Virus record (IMG/VR): IMGVR_UViG_3300037468_000439
Coordinates: 1 to 27,556 of that record
Direction: 5' to 3' (one strand)
Length of the DNA: 27,556 bases
DNA from: a virus
The notes beneath the pieces are model-generated. The model saw only the letters and a program-made list of their open reading frames with translations, did not search any database and had not been told where the DNA came from. Numbering within the stretch: position 1 is the stretch's first letter; each line of letters opens with the position of its first letter. Shown here in pieces: positions 12,977 to 21,506 of the stretch. The position numbers were made by a program, and so were the translations under genes.

Positions 12977-13864
12977 ATGGAATACATCAATGGTAAGTTA
13001 GAAGTTGAGCTGATCAACTACACCAGAGAAGCAGACAAACTTTTGGTCTTCAGCAAGAACACCCGCCATCTAAATGGCAAGGCCTCATGGGACGAGCTAA
13101 GTGAGATGTCAACTGTCGACTTTGACGAGCAACTCAATTATGCTCTTGGAAGCATCGGCAGTGCCCTGGAGTTTGTCGACTACACCTTCTTGCTGAGTGG
13201 GGTGACAAGGGCAATGACTCATCAGCTTGTCAGACACCGGGTAGGAGTTAGCTTTGCCCAACAGAGCATGAGGCTAACCAAGGCTGGAGTTTTTGGATAC
13301 ATGATTCCAGATGAGATCAACAAAGATAGAAGTGCAAAAACAACCTACATAAATGCAATGTGCAAAATCCAAGAGAGTTATGATGATCTAATGGAGGATG
13401 GCGGTCGCACCCAGGACATCAGAGGAATTCTTCCAACAAATATACTGACAAACATCTTGATGAAAATCAACCTGCGTGCCTTAGCCGAACTTCTCAATGT
13501 GAGACTATGCATCCGGGCCCAGGGCGAGTTCCAAGAAGTAGCCAAGCTGCTTCAGGCTAAAGTGGTTAAGGTTCATCCGTGGGCAGCTAAAATTCTCGGA
13601 GTCAACTGCTTGATCCATGGCCGATGCAAGTATCCACTTTTCAGAGAGTGTCCAATCAGCAAAGCGAATCCAGAGTTGCTTGGTCTTTCAGCGGAGAAGT
13701 CTGAGTCAATCAGAAAGTGCTTTGAGAAGGTGAGCGGCTTTGATCCGCAGCCAAAGACCAATGTCGATAAGGATAGTAAAGATGAAAAGACTTTTGTCGA
13801 CAAGCTGTCTGATGCTGCTTGTGCTCAGCTGGTGTCTGGTTTTTATATCAAAGGTGAAATGTGA
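12977..13864 (+). CDS. thyX: flavin-dependent thymidylate synthase ThyX
   Basis: ThyX makes dTMP from dUMP using methylenetetrahydrofolate, FAD and NADPH. The product is 295 aa. The signature is clear: R86-H87-R88 followed by S-F-A-Q-Q-S-M-R ending at R99. There are eight residues between RHR and the signature serine, one more than the RHRx7S pattern as I know it. Beyond the usual length there is a C-terminal extension (about 215-295) with cysteines in C-L-I-H-G-R-C and E-C-P and a charged tail. ATG 12977 has GAGG 11 bases upstream. The stop overlaps the GTG of the next small gene. It supplies thymidylate for replication and may be part of the nucleotide-modification block. Confidence 0.95.
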   Translation: MEYINGKLEVELINYTREADKLLVFSKNTRHLNGKASWDELSEMSTVDFDEQLNYALGSIGSALEFVDYTFLLSGVTRAMTHQLVRHRVGVSFAQQSMRLTKAGVFGYMIPDEINKDRSAKTTYINAMCKIQESYDDLMEDGGRTQDIRGILPTNILTNILMKINLRALAELLNVRLCIRAQGEFQEVAKLLQAKVVKVHPWAAKILGVNCLIHGRCKYPLFRECPISKANPELLGLSAEKSESIRKCFEKVSGFDPQPKTNVDKDSKDEKTFVDKLSDAACAQLVSGFYIKGEM

Positions 13865-14061
13865 AAAAGGTATTTAAGGGTTGGGCTTGTAACAATTTAA
13901 AAATAAGTGATTTGAAAACACTAAAGAGTATCGACGACCACATTTGCCCAACAATGAATTGTGCCAAGGAAGCGTGGGAGCCATACAATGGACAAAATGA
14001 CTTTGGGCTATGGCCACCGAAACGAGTGACAGTAACAGTGGAAGTGGAGGACATAAAATGA
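13861..14061 (+). CDS. unknown 66-aa protein
   Basis: GTG 13861 overlaps the stop of thyX (GTGA), with AAAGGTG upstream. The product has three cysteines (W-A-C, I-C-P and N-C-A), several tryptophans and a valine-rich end. No family is recognised. The next gene starts inside its stop codon (ATGA). Confidence 0.5.
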   Translation: MKKVFKGWACNNLKISDLKTLKSIDDHICPTMNCAKEAWEPYNGQNDFGLWPPKRVTVTVEVEDIK

Positions 14062-14441
14062 AAATTAAACATAAAAAAATCAAGGGCCGTATTCAGACAA
14101 CAAGCCTGATCTTGTCTGTGATATGTGTGATGCTTTTGGGGTGTGGCGAAGTTAGCTGGCAGCGCAAGTATGTTGTGCCAATTGACATCCATCTTTGTCG
14201 ATCCGATGGGGCGGTAGCGGTTGTTAACATCGAACTTCCGATCGACATCAAGAAGCAACCCGACGTCAAGCCGAACGTACCGATCGATTTGTCGGTCCCC
14301 GTGTCGGTGCTGCCAAAAGAATTTATGCAAGGAAAGAGTTTTACCTTGCCCGACGGAACTGGCAGCTTGATTCTTATCTGGAGCGCAAAGAGAGACCAAA
14401 AGCCAACCGATCAACCGGAGAAGCCAAATGAGCAACCATGA
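14058..14441 (+). CDS. predicted lipoprotein
   Basis: The product is 127 aa, ATG 14058 overlapping the previous stop, with GGAGG seven bases upstream. A basic N-terminus (residues 1-11) and a hydrophobic stretch lead to the lipobox L-L-G-C (C29), so the mature protein should be lipid-anchored in the envelope. The rest has alternating P-I-D and P-V strands and a proline/lysine tail. No lysis gene is nearby, so a spanin role is not supported. Superinfection exclusion or another envelope role is possible. Confidence 0.65.
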   Translation: MKIKHKKIKGRIQTTSLILSVICVMLLGCGEVSWQRKYVVPIDIHLCRSDGAVAVVNIELPIDIKKQPDVKPNVPIDLSVPVSVLPKEFMQGKSFTLPDGTGSLILIWSAKRDQKPTDQPEKPNEQP

Positions 14442-14646
14442 GATAGAGCTGAGGGCAGAGGCGGCGATGACTGATGATGATGCGTTTTATCTTCTTGAGG
14501 GAAAGGCCGTTGAGGAAGAATTGAGCAATGGCCGAACCGGATTTTCAATTGCGTTGCGCAAGGCTTGCAGCTGCATAAGAGCCAGAAGTGAAAATCCGGT
14601 GATGAAAAACTTACACGACGGCGTTGAGTCGCCCCTCTTCCCATGA
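14428..14646 (+). CDS. unknown 72-aa protein
   Basis: ATG 14428 lies within the end of the lipoprotein gene with GGAGA seven bases upstream. The first half is acidic and helical; the second contains K-A-C-S-C-I-R-A-R. Nothing is recognised. The stop overlaps the ATG of the glycosyltransferase gene, implying coupled translation. Confidence 0.5.
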   Translation: MSNHEIELRAEAAMTDDDAFYLLEGKAVEEELSNGRTGFSIALRKACSCIRARSENPVMKNLHDGVESPLFP

Positions 14647-15674
14647 CGCTGACGATAGCCATAGTCGGGTCGGTTGGGCCGCCACCGTCTGGCCGATCAC
14701 CCACGGGTGGCGGTCAGAGCAGTGCTATCGTATTGGAGAAGACCCTTCGGCATGCCGGCTTTGATGCGCGCTTTGTGAAGTGGCAAGCCATTGGCAGCCC
14801 AGATATTCTTTATCTAAACTCGGTCGGAATGAATGGAGAAAAGAACAAAGAGCTGAACAAGAAGCGACTTGAAAAGATATTAGACTACTATTACAAGATA
14901 CCGATGGTGCTATGCGTCCATGACTTCCTTGAGTCAAAGACATTTAAAGACTCTCATTTTGTCTTGAGTCAGCTTGACTGGAGTGCGGTTGTAACTGTTG
15001 AGCCGCAGAAACCATTCATGGACTATGTGAAGAAGATTTATCCGAACGCAAAACACTATGTCGGAATTCGCCATCCATGGGAGTTCAATGAAGATCAGTT
15101 TTGCGACCGAAGTGCTTTTAAAAATGTGGTTGCCAACACCGCCAGATTTGCATCAACCAAGCGCAGTGGTCTCATTCTGGAGATCGCCGCCAGGGTCAAG
15201 AAAAAGAAATTTATCATGGCCTCGCGAGAGAAGGGAGTCTATTGGTACAACGCAATCAAGGATCATCCGCTTCGGAAGCATGCCATGTTCTTTGGTCAGG
15301 ACGGCTTTGAGGACTACTACGATGTTTTGAAGTCGGCCGCATTTATGATTGACCTGACTTACTTCTGGACAAAGGCGGGAGCCGACGGCCAACGCACCCA
15401 GCACACCACCTTGGAAGCAATCAACTGTGGCTGCATTCCGATCAACTTTGACACCTGGAAGTTTGACGATGGCTATGAGGCGATCTGGCTGCCTGCTCCA
15501 AAAAAGGAAGGCGGCAGGTTCGTTTACGATGTTGAAAAATATTCGTCAATTGTGAGTAAGGCAAAATACGATTATGAACTGGCGAAGTACAATTATAATC
15601 ATATGAAAAAGATCCAAGACTATCGAGTGATAGCAAAAGAGTTCAAGGAACTTTTTCAGAATCTATCTTTGTAA
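14643..15674 (+). CDS. GT-B-type glycosyltransferase
   Basis: The product is 343 aa and starts at ATG 14643 overlapping the previous stop. The N-terminal Rossmann half has I-A-I-V-G-S-V-G-P-P and G-G-G-Q-S-S-A. The C-terminal half has the donor-binding signature H-T-T-L-E-A-I-N-C-G-C-I-P-I typical of GT1/GT4 enzymes. The acceptor is unknown. In phages such enzymes decorate modified DNA bases or host surface sugars. The neighbours (HAD plus nucleotide-modification-type domain, radical SAM, ThyX) favour the first, as inference. Confidence 0.7.
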   Translation: MTLTIAIVGSVGPPPSGRSPTGGGQSSAIVLEKTLRHAGFDARFVKWQAIGSPDILYLNSVGMNGEKNKELNKKRLEKILDYYYKIPMVLCVHDFLESKTFKDSHFVLSQLDWSAVVTVEPQKPFMDYVKKIYPNAKHYVGIRHPWEFNEDQFCDRSAFKNVVANTARFASTKRSGLILEIAARVKKKKFIMASREKGVYWYNAIKDHPLRKHAMFFGQDGFEDYYDVLKSAAFMIDLTYFWTKAGADGQRTQHTTLEAINCGCIPINFDTWKFDDGYEAIWLPAPKKEGGRFVYDVEKYSSIVSKAKYDYELAKYNYNHMKKIQDYRVIAKEFKELFQNLSL

Positions 15675-15686
15675 AGGAGTGTTATT

Positions 15687-16391
15687 GTGAGCGATCATAA
15701 AGTGCTGGCAGTTGACTTTGATGGTGTGATCAGTCGATATGAGGGATGGAAGGGATTGGGTGTCTTCGGACCACCATTTACTGGCTGTAAGGAAGAGCTT
15801 CAGAAGCTGCGCGACGCAGGGTGGACAATCATCCTGTTTACAACCAGGGGAGATGACATTGGACGGGTTCAGCGGTTCATGTTTGATCATTCAATCCCTT
15901 ATGATTATGTCAATTGTAATGCGCCGACCGCGCCAGAAAATGTTAGCGACAAAAAGGTACTTGCCAATGTCTACCTTGATGATCGCGCCATTACCTTTGA
16001 TGGTAATTGGGAAGGCATGGCAGACAAAATAAAAGAATTCAGCCCACATTTTCAAAGACAATCAGTCTCGTCAACACCACTGGATGAGGCCGAGCGCCGA
16101 TTCAAAGCAGCAACCGACAACAGTCTGTCAATCATGATAACAAAAAATAAACAACGTGGAGACTGCTGGCGCGGCACTGGCGTTGTCGGTGCCTTCATGG
16201 AAATGCGAGCTATCTTCTTTCGGTTGCGCAATCTGATTTGGGAGCCAGGACCACCAGATAGAGAGCATGCTGATTACAATACCTGGAAGGCAGATGTGAT
16301 TGATGCAATGCGAGACCTACGCAACTTCACCATCTTGGGAGAGCTGAGCGCCGAGGACGACAATTTAAAAGGAACTGGAGATGAGTTGTGA
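15687..16391 (+). CDS. HAD-type phosphatase fused to a DUF1599/Nmad-like domain
   Basis: The product is 234 aa, GTG 15687 with AAAGGAG seven bases upstream. Residues 1-115 have HAD motifs: D10-F-D12-G-V, T-T-R-G at 52-55 and Y-L-D-D-R near 96-100. Residues about 130-234 hold N-K-Q-R-G-D-C-W, a Gly-containing turn, M-R-A-I-F-F-R-L-R-N and D-V-I-D-A-M-R-D-L-R-N, a pattern like DUF1599, a family named as associated with nucleotide modification. Action on a nucleotide is likely; the substrate is unknown. The stop overlaps the GTG of the radical SAM gene. Confidence 0.65.
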   Translation: MSDHKVLAVDFDGVISRYEGWKGLGVFGPPFTGCKEELQKLRDAGWTIILFTTRGDDIGRVQRFMFDHSIPYDYVNCNAPTAPENVSDKKVLANVYLDDRAITFDGNWEGMADKIKEFSPHFQRQSVSSTPLDEAERRFKAATDNSLSIMITKNKQRGDCWRGTGVVGAFMEMRAIFFRLRNLIWEPGPPDREHADYNTWKADVIDAMRDLRNFTILGELSAEDDNLKGTGDEL

Positions 16392-17428
16392 TATACGAAG
16401 ATTACAAGTCTATAAAGACCGCTCGCTACATCGACTCCTTCAAGTATGGCCATCGGAAATTTCCCCCCAGCCTTCAGATCGCACCGCTGGACGAGTGCTT
16501 TAATAAATGCCCCATGTGCGGCCACTGGAAGCGTAAGGACAAGAAAATAATTAAGGTAGCACCCCTGATCCACTTCCTTGAGATTGGCAAGGAGCTTGGA
16601 CTTGAGTCGGTATGCTACAGCGGCGGCGACCCTTTTGCCTATCCAACAGAAGAGTTGAATCATCTGATGGAATGGCATCTCAAAAATAAAATAATCTATG
16701 GGTTCGTCGCAGCTGGGTTTGTTCCCTTCGGTATCAATCTGGAGCTGCTACGCAAGTCTGAGTTCCTTAGCTGCAGCCTGGACACAGTTGATGACGAGTT
16801 GTACAGGCGCACCAGAGGCGGAATTCTGACAGCAGCACTTGTGAAAGAATGCATAAAGGATCTTGTTAAAGAAAAGATTCCGATCCGAATCAGCATGGTT
16901 GTCCACTCTGCCAACTGGGAAAAGGTGCCAGCAGTGTTCGACTTCATTCTGGAGAATAACATAAAAGAGGTACGCATCCACGGTGTTAGAGCCCACAGCA
17001 AGATGGACTTGACATCGGAGCAAATAGAGGAGTTTTTCACTCTAATCAATCCATACAAAAGGTTGTTTGACTATGCTGGAACGATTCACAACCTTGATGA
17101 ACTTCAGCTAACTCATACGCCTTGCTGTCAGTTTGATAGGTGCTTCACCACCTTGTATCAACTCTTCATCGACTCAGATGGAAAAATATATCCTTGCTGT
17201 ACCATGGGCGGCGACACCCAAGAGAATGTTAGACTCTCACCACTTGGTTCCATCTATGGAATTGATAATTCATCTGACTGGATTTTGTATAACTGGCCAG
17301 CCATCTTATTCTATTCTAAGATACCATTCAATGAGTTGCCAGTCATTTGTCACAGTGAGTGTAAAAGTAGACATGCTATGATAAACAACCAAGTCGGTGC
17401 TGAGTGGGACAAAAAATACTTTCATTGA
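16388..17428 (+). CDS. radical SAM enzyme with SPASM-like C-terminus
   Basis: The product is 346 aa. The cluster motif CxxxCxxC is at C37, C41 and C44, with a G-G-D-P motif for SAM binding near residue 79. The C-terminal part has extra cysteines in P-C-C-Q-F-D-R-C, Y-P-C-C and C-H-S-E-C, suggesting auxiliary iron-sulphur clusters as in SPASM enzymes. The chemistry is unknown. GTG 16388 overlaps the upstream stop with GGAG upstream. In this operon a role in making a modified base or a small molecule is plausible. The polymerase gene starts 11 nt after its stop. Confidence 0.88.
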   Translation: MIYEDYKSIKTARYIDSFKYGHRKFPPSLQIAPLDECFNKCPMCGHWKRKDKKIIKVAPLIHFLEIGKELGLESVCYSGGDPFAYPTEELNHLMEWHLKNKIIYGFVAAGFVPFGINLELLRKSEFLSCSLDTVDDELYRRTRGGILTAALVKECIKDLVKEKIPIRISMVVHSANWEKVPAVFDFILENNIKEVRIHGVRAHSKMDLTSEQIEEFFTLINPYKRLFDYAGTIHNLDELQLTHTPCCQFDRCFTTLYQLFIDSDGKIYPCCTMGGDTQENVRLSPLGSIYGIDNSSDWILYNWPAILFYSKIPFNELPVICHSECKSRHAMINNQVGAEWDKKYFH

Positions 17429-17438
17429 TGGAAGCATA

Positions 17439-20400
17439 ATGAAAAATAGCGAGTTCGTTCACCTTCACATCCATGACCAGTACAGCATTTTAGATGGCTA
17501 TGGAACCGCAAAGCAATATTGCGAACGCGCAATGGCGCTTGGCTTCACCACACTCACCCTAACCAATCACGGAAATATTGATGGAGTTCTGCGTTGGCAG
17601 AACGAGTGTAAAAAGAACAACCTAAAAAGCATTGCGGGCTGCGAGGCCTACATTGTCCCCGATTTAAGAGTGAAGAAGGATAAGGAATCAAAATACCATA
17701 TCACGCTGTTGGCAAAAAATTCGGATGGCTTCCATGCTCTTCTAAAAATTCTTAGCACTGCCAATTTGGATGGCTTTTATCATAAGCCACGCATCGATCC
17801 AAATCTGCTACTTGACAATTGTAAAGACTTGGTTGTTGGCAGCGCTTGTATGATGAGCTACATAAACATGCCAGATGGAATTGAGGTGCTTAAGCAGCTT
17901 GGAAAAAAGACCGAAGTGTATCTTGAGGTCATGCCTAATGCCATGGCAACGCAAGCAAAATTCAACAACCATATCTTGAAGGTCGGAAAGGATCTAAAGA
18001 TTCCGATCGTTGCCACCAATGATTGCCACTATCCAGAGCGTCATCATTCTAAACTTCAAGAAGTGCTTCTGGCAATGCAAACAAAGAAGCGTTGGAAGGA
18101 CAAGGATCGATGGAAGTTTGACATCGACACCTTATGGTTGGCTGACGTCGCCGAGATGAAGGAGCTTTTTGAAAAGCAGGGAGTGGTTATAGGAAAGGAT
18201 TTAACCTATGCCATGCTTAGGACAAAAGAGATTGCTGACCTATGTAGGTTGGAAATAAAAAAGCAGGAGGTCTTCCTTCCAAGGCCACCGATAAAAGGAA
18301 AAGAGAAGCTGGACGAGGAAGATCAGCTGATCCAACTCACCCTTGATGGATTTGATAGACGTGAGCGACTCCACAAGTGGATAACCAACGACAACCGACA
18401 GCAGTACATGGATCGAATCAATGACGAACTTGAAATCATAATCTCACAAGGCTTCGCCCGATATTTCCTAATTGTTTGGGAATTGATAGACTGGTGTCGA
18501 AACAACGACATCGAAGTCGGACCCGGAAGAGGAAGCAGCGGCGGCAGTCTCGTTGCCTTCTGTTTGAACATCACCCAAGTTGATCCAATCAAGTATGACC
18601 TCATCTTCAGCCGATTCATCAGCGAGGCAAGAATTGACCTGCCTGACATTGACATGGATTTTGAAGACACCAAGCGAGATAAGATCCTCCAACACCTCAA
18701 AGACTTGTATGGGGAGTACAACGTCATCGGCGTCAGCACCTTCGCAAAGTTGAAAGGCAAAGGGGTCCTCCGAAGTGTGAGTCGGGTGTTTGACATTCCA
18801 ATGGCAGATGTAAGCAAGGCGACCGCTTGTGTTGTAACCCGTTCGGGTGGAGACGCAAGGTCTGATTTTACCGTCAAGGATGCCTTTGAAACCTTTGAGG
18901 ACGGAAAGAACTTCTACAAAAAATATCCGGAGATCAGTGAAATAGCAATTGCCATGGAAGGCCAAATTTCCGCAACAGGGAAGCACGCGGCTGCCATGAT
19001 TGTTTCGGCAAAGGATCTTCGAGATGGTGAGAATTCGGCCTACGCAGCTCGAAGCAATAGCATCGTCTGCAACTGGGATAAAGAAGACGCAGAGCATATG
19101 GGCCTGATGAAGCTGGATGTCCTCGGACTCAACTCTCTCACCCTGCTGAGTGAATCAAGGAAACTGATCAAGGAGCGCCACAATGTTCTGATCGATTATG
19201 AGACGCTTGAGATGGACGATGAGGAAGTTTATAAGCAATTCAATCAAGGAAACTGTCTCGGAATTTTCCAATTCAATTCGCCTGGGATGATGCGTATCTG
19301 TAGAGAAATTGGAGTTGAGAACTTTGAAGCAGTTGTTTCCCTAAATACCCTTCATCGGCCTGGGTCTCTCAGAAGTGGAATAGTGACTCATTTTGAATAC
19401 AGAAAACATGGCAAAGAGCCAGTCACCTATATCCATCCCTTCATCAAGCAGATCACTGAAAACTCCTATGGTTTGATTATATATCAAGAGCAGGTCATGC
19501 GGTTCATGTATGAGTTGGGTGGTCTTGGATGGCGTACCGCTGATACAATTAGAAAAGTGGTGAGCAAGAGCAAGGGCATCGAGCAATTCATGAGTTTCAA
19601 GCAACAGTTCGTTGACGGCTGTAAAAGACTAAAAACACTTGATGAGAAGACCGCTGGGGAGTTATTTGATGAGCTAAAGCATTTCGGAAGTTATGGCTTC
19701 AACAGGTCTCACGCAGTAGAGTACTCCCTAATTGCTTATCAAATGATGTGGCTGAAAGTTCATTACCCAGCCGAGTTCATGGCAACCATCTTGACCTATG
19801 GAAGTGACAGCAAGAAATCCGACAACATTCAAGAGGCACGCCGCTTAGGACTAAAACTCCTACTGCCAGACATCAACACCAGCGACGCAAAGAAGTGGAC
19901 AATCAATGAGGAAGGAAATCTTCTCGTCCCGCTTGGAGAGATAAAAGGTGTGGGCGAGGTGGCCTCAGCTGCCATCATCAAAGAACGAGAAGCCAATGGT
20001 CCATACAAGGATCTTTCCGACCTGGAAGCAAGGTTGGCAAAGAGAAGTGCCAACAGCAAGGTGAGGAGACTGCTTACAGATACCCAATGTTTTGGAGACA
20101 CTGAGTGTAGGGAGAATCTTGATGAGGAAAGATTGGAAGAGCTGTCTGCTTACTTTGATTTCAGCTTAAGCAATGACCCAATGTATCGCTATCGAAAGAT
20201 GCTAAAGATAATTCAATCTTGTATTGAAATAAAAAAGTTAAGAAATGTAGTCCGAACAGATAAAAGTAGCTATTTTTATTTTGGGCTGATGGAACGATTG
20301 AAATTTGGTTTCAAAGAACGCGGCGACCAAGCCTTCAGAGAAATACGAGGAACGGTTGGAGACCTGGGTGGTGTGTATGGGAACTTCAAAGACGACACGG

Positions 20401-21179
20401 ATTTTATCATGATCGTCTTTGGCCATAAATTTTACCTTCAGCGAAAAGATGACATCGAGCATAGTGAGGGAAGATGGATTCTTGTTCGGGCAAAAAATGA
20501 GACTGGCCACAGCAACATCTGGACAGACAAGCTTTGGTTCGGCGACGATTTGCTGGCAGGCAAGGTTGAGGGTCTTGGACTGAAACTGGCAGAGCCAGCT
20601 GTTTATCCTAAAAACTTTTTGAAGACCAAGGATGACCTATACCTTCCGGGATGCACCGACTGTGAATTGATAAAAGAGTGTTCCTCGCCGGTGATGCCAA
20701 GTCCTGGCCAATTTAATATCATGATTGTTGGAGAGGCACCTGGGCGTGACGAAGACAGGCTAAAGACAGGATTCATTGGAGACAGCGGAAATGTGTTGTG
20801 GAAGCAATTGGCTTCCTATGGCTTGGAGCGCGAGATGTTTCATGTCTCAAATTTCTGCAAGTGCTGGCCCTCAAAGACACGCACACCCAAGCCTGCCAAC
20901 ATCAAGGCCTGCAGCAAATATCTTATCCATGAGATTGAGACAGTCAAGCCATTTTTGATTTTGAGTTTTGGTAACACCGGCCTGAAGTTTTTCAAAGATC
21001 AAGAGTCTGGAATCATGGCTGCCAGCGGCACCTGCGAATGGTCGGACAAGTTCAACTGCTGGATTGTGTACTCTGTCCATCCAGCCGCTGCGTTGTATTC
21101 TCCAGAGAACAAGGAGTATGTTGACAGAGGTGTTGACGCATTTGCAGAGAAGGTTGCTCAACTTGGATTTGGAGTGTGA
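17439..21179 (+). CDS. dnaE: DNA polymerase III alpha (DnaE) fused to a uracil-DNA glycosylase
   Basis: This is a replicative C-family polymerase of 1246 aa. The N-terminal PHP domain has V-H-L-H-I-H-D-Q-Y-S and L-T-N-H-G-N (Asn where Asp is usual). The palm has G-P-G-R-G-S-S-G-G-S and the catalytic D403-I-D405, with the third acid D560 in M-K-L-D-V-L-G-L. From about residue 1065 a second enzyme begins: a family-4-type uracil-DNA glycosylase with G-C-T-D-C, G-E-A-P-G-R-D-E-D, cluster cysteines in F-C-K-C-W-P and K-A-C-S-K-Y, and the H-P-A-A-A-L motif. All four iron-sulphur cysteines appear present. ATG 17439 is used; the in-frame GTG at 17397 lies in the radical SAM gene. The binding site (GGAAG) is weak. 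Confidence 0.93.
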   Translation: MKNSEFVHLHIHDQYSILDGYGTAKQYCERAMALGFTTLTLTNHGNIDGVLRWQNECKKNNLKSIAGCEAYIVPDLRVKKDKESKYHITLLAKNSDGFHALLKILSTANLDGFYHKPRIDPNLLLDNCKDLVVGSACMMSYINMPDGIEVLKQLGKKTEVYLEVMPNAMATQAKFNNHILKVGKDLKIPIVATNDCHYPERHHSKLQEVLLAMQTKKRWKDKDRWKFDIDTLWLADVAEMKELFEKQGVVIGKDLTYAMLRTKEIADLCRLEIKKQEVFLPRPPIKGKEKLDEEDQLIQLTLDGFDRRERLHKWITNDNRQQYMDRINDELEIIISQGFARYFLIVWELIDWCRNNDIEVGPGRGSSGGSLVAFCLNITQVDPIKYDLIFSRFISEARIDLPDIDMDFEDTKRDKILQHLKDLYGEYNVIGVSTFAKLKGKGVLRSVSRVFDIPMADVSKATACVVTRSGGDARSDFTVKDAFETFEDGKNFYKKYPEISEIAIAMEGQISATGKHAAAMIVSAKDLRDGENSAYAARSNSIVCNWDKEDAEHMGLMKLDVLGLNSLTLLSESRKLIKERHNVLIDYETLEMDDEEVYKQFNQGNCLGIFQFNSPGMMRICREIGVENFEAVVSLNTLHRPGSLRSGIVTHFEYRKHGKEPVTYIHPFIKQITENSYGLIIYQEQVMRFMYELGGLGWRTADTIRKVVSKSKGIEQFMSFKQQFVDGCKRLKTLDEKTAGELFDELKHFGSYGFNRSHAVEYSLIAYQMMWLKVHYPAEFMATILTYGSDSKKSDNIQEARRLGLKLLLPDINTSDAKKWTINEEGNLLVPLGEIKGVGEVASAAIIKEREANGPYKDLSDLEARLAKRSANSKVRRLLTDTQCFGDTECRENLDEERLEELSAYFDFSLSNDPMYRYRKMLKIIQSCIEIKKLRNVVRTDKSSYFYFGLMERLKFGFKERGDQAFREIRGTVGDLGGVYGNFKDDTDFIMIVFGHKFYLQRKDDIEHSEGRWILVRAKNETGHSNIWTDKLWFGDDLLAGKVEGLGLKLAEPAVYPKNFLKTKDDLYLPGCTDCELIKECSSPVMPSPGQFNIMIVGEAPGRDEDRLKTGFIGDSGNVLWKQLASYGLEREMFHVSNFCKCWPSKTRTPKPANIKACSKYLIHEIETVKPFLILSFGNTGLKFFKDQESGIMAASGTCEWSDKFNCWIVYSVHPAAALYSPENKEYVDRGVDAFAEKVAQLGFGV

Positions 21180-21183
21180 CACG

Positions 21184-21456
21184 ATGACGACCTTTTGTCC
21201 GGGCTGCCATACCAAAGTAAAATGGTATCACAAAAAGGGTGGCAATGGGAATCCTTGCAATACGAGTTGGCACCGAGCCTGCGCCAGATCCTTTGATGTT
21301 GGATACTCTATCTGTGATAATTTTTCTTGCCATATCTACCGAGATTACGGACTGCCTGATTGGCACGAGTTGTATAACTTCCAGCGACAGTATCCAACGA
21401 TGACCGAGATCATTGTCAAATTCAATAATGTCCAATATCGCAAAGAGGATATCTAA
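21184..21456 (+). CDS. small cysteine/histidine-rich protein
   Basis: The product is 90 aa, ATG 21184, four bases after the polymerase stop, with GGAG inside the polymerase gene. It has C-P-G-C-H, then C-N-T-S-W-H-R-A-C and C-D-N-F-S-C-H, enough ligands for two zinc sites. It may bind nucleic acid or a partner protein. No family is recognised. The gap after it holds the 15-mer repeat and a strong TAGGAG site. Confidence 0.6.
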   Translation: MTTFCPGCHTKVKWYHKKGGNGNPCNTSWHRACARSFDVGYSICDNFSCHIYRDYGLPDWHELYNFQRQYPTMTEIIVKFNNVQYRKEDI

Positions 21457-21479
21457 TACAACAAAGAGGAACAGCGGTC

Positions 21480-21494
21480 TGGCGAATAACTTAA
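21480..21494 (+). repeat. intergenic 15-mer, copy 2
   Basis: TGGCGAATAACTTAA lies 12 nt before the start of the UvsY-like gene, overlapping the leader just upstream of its AGGAG. It is identical to 12892-12906. Confidence 0.6.
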
Positions 21495-21506
21495 TAGGAG
21501 AATGAG

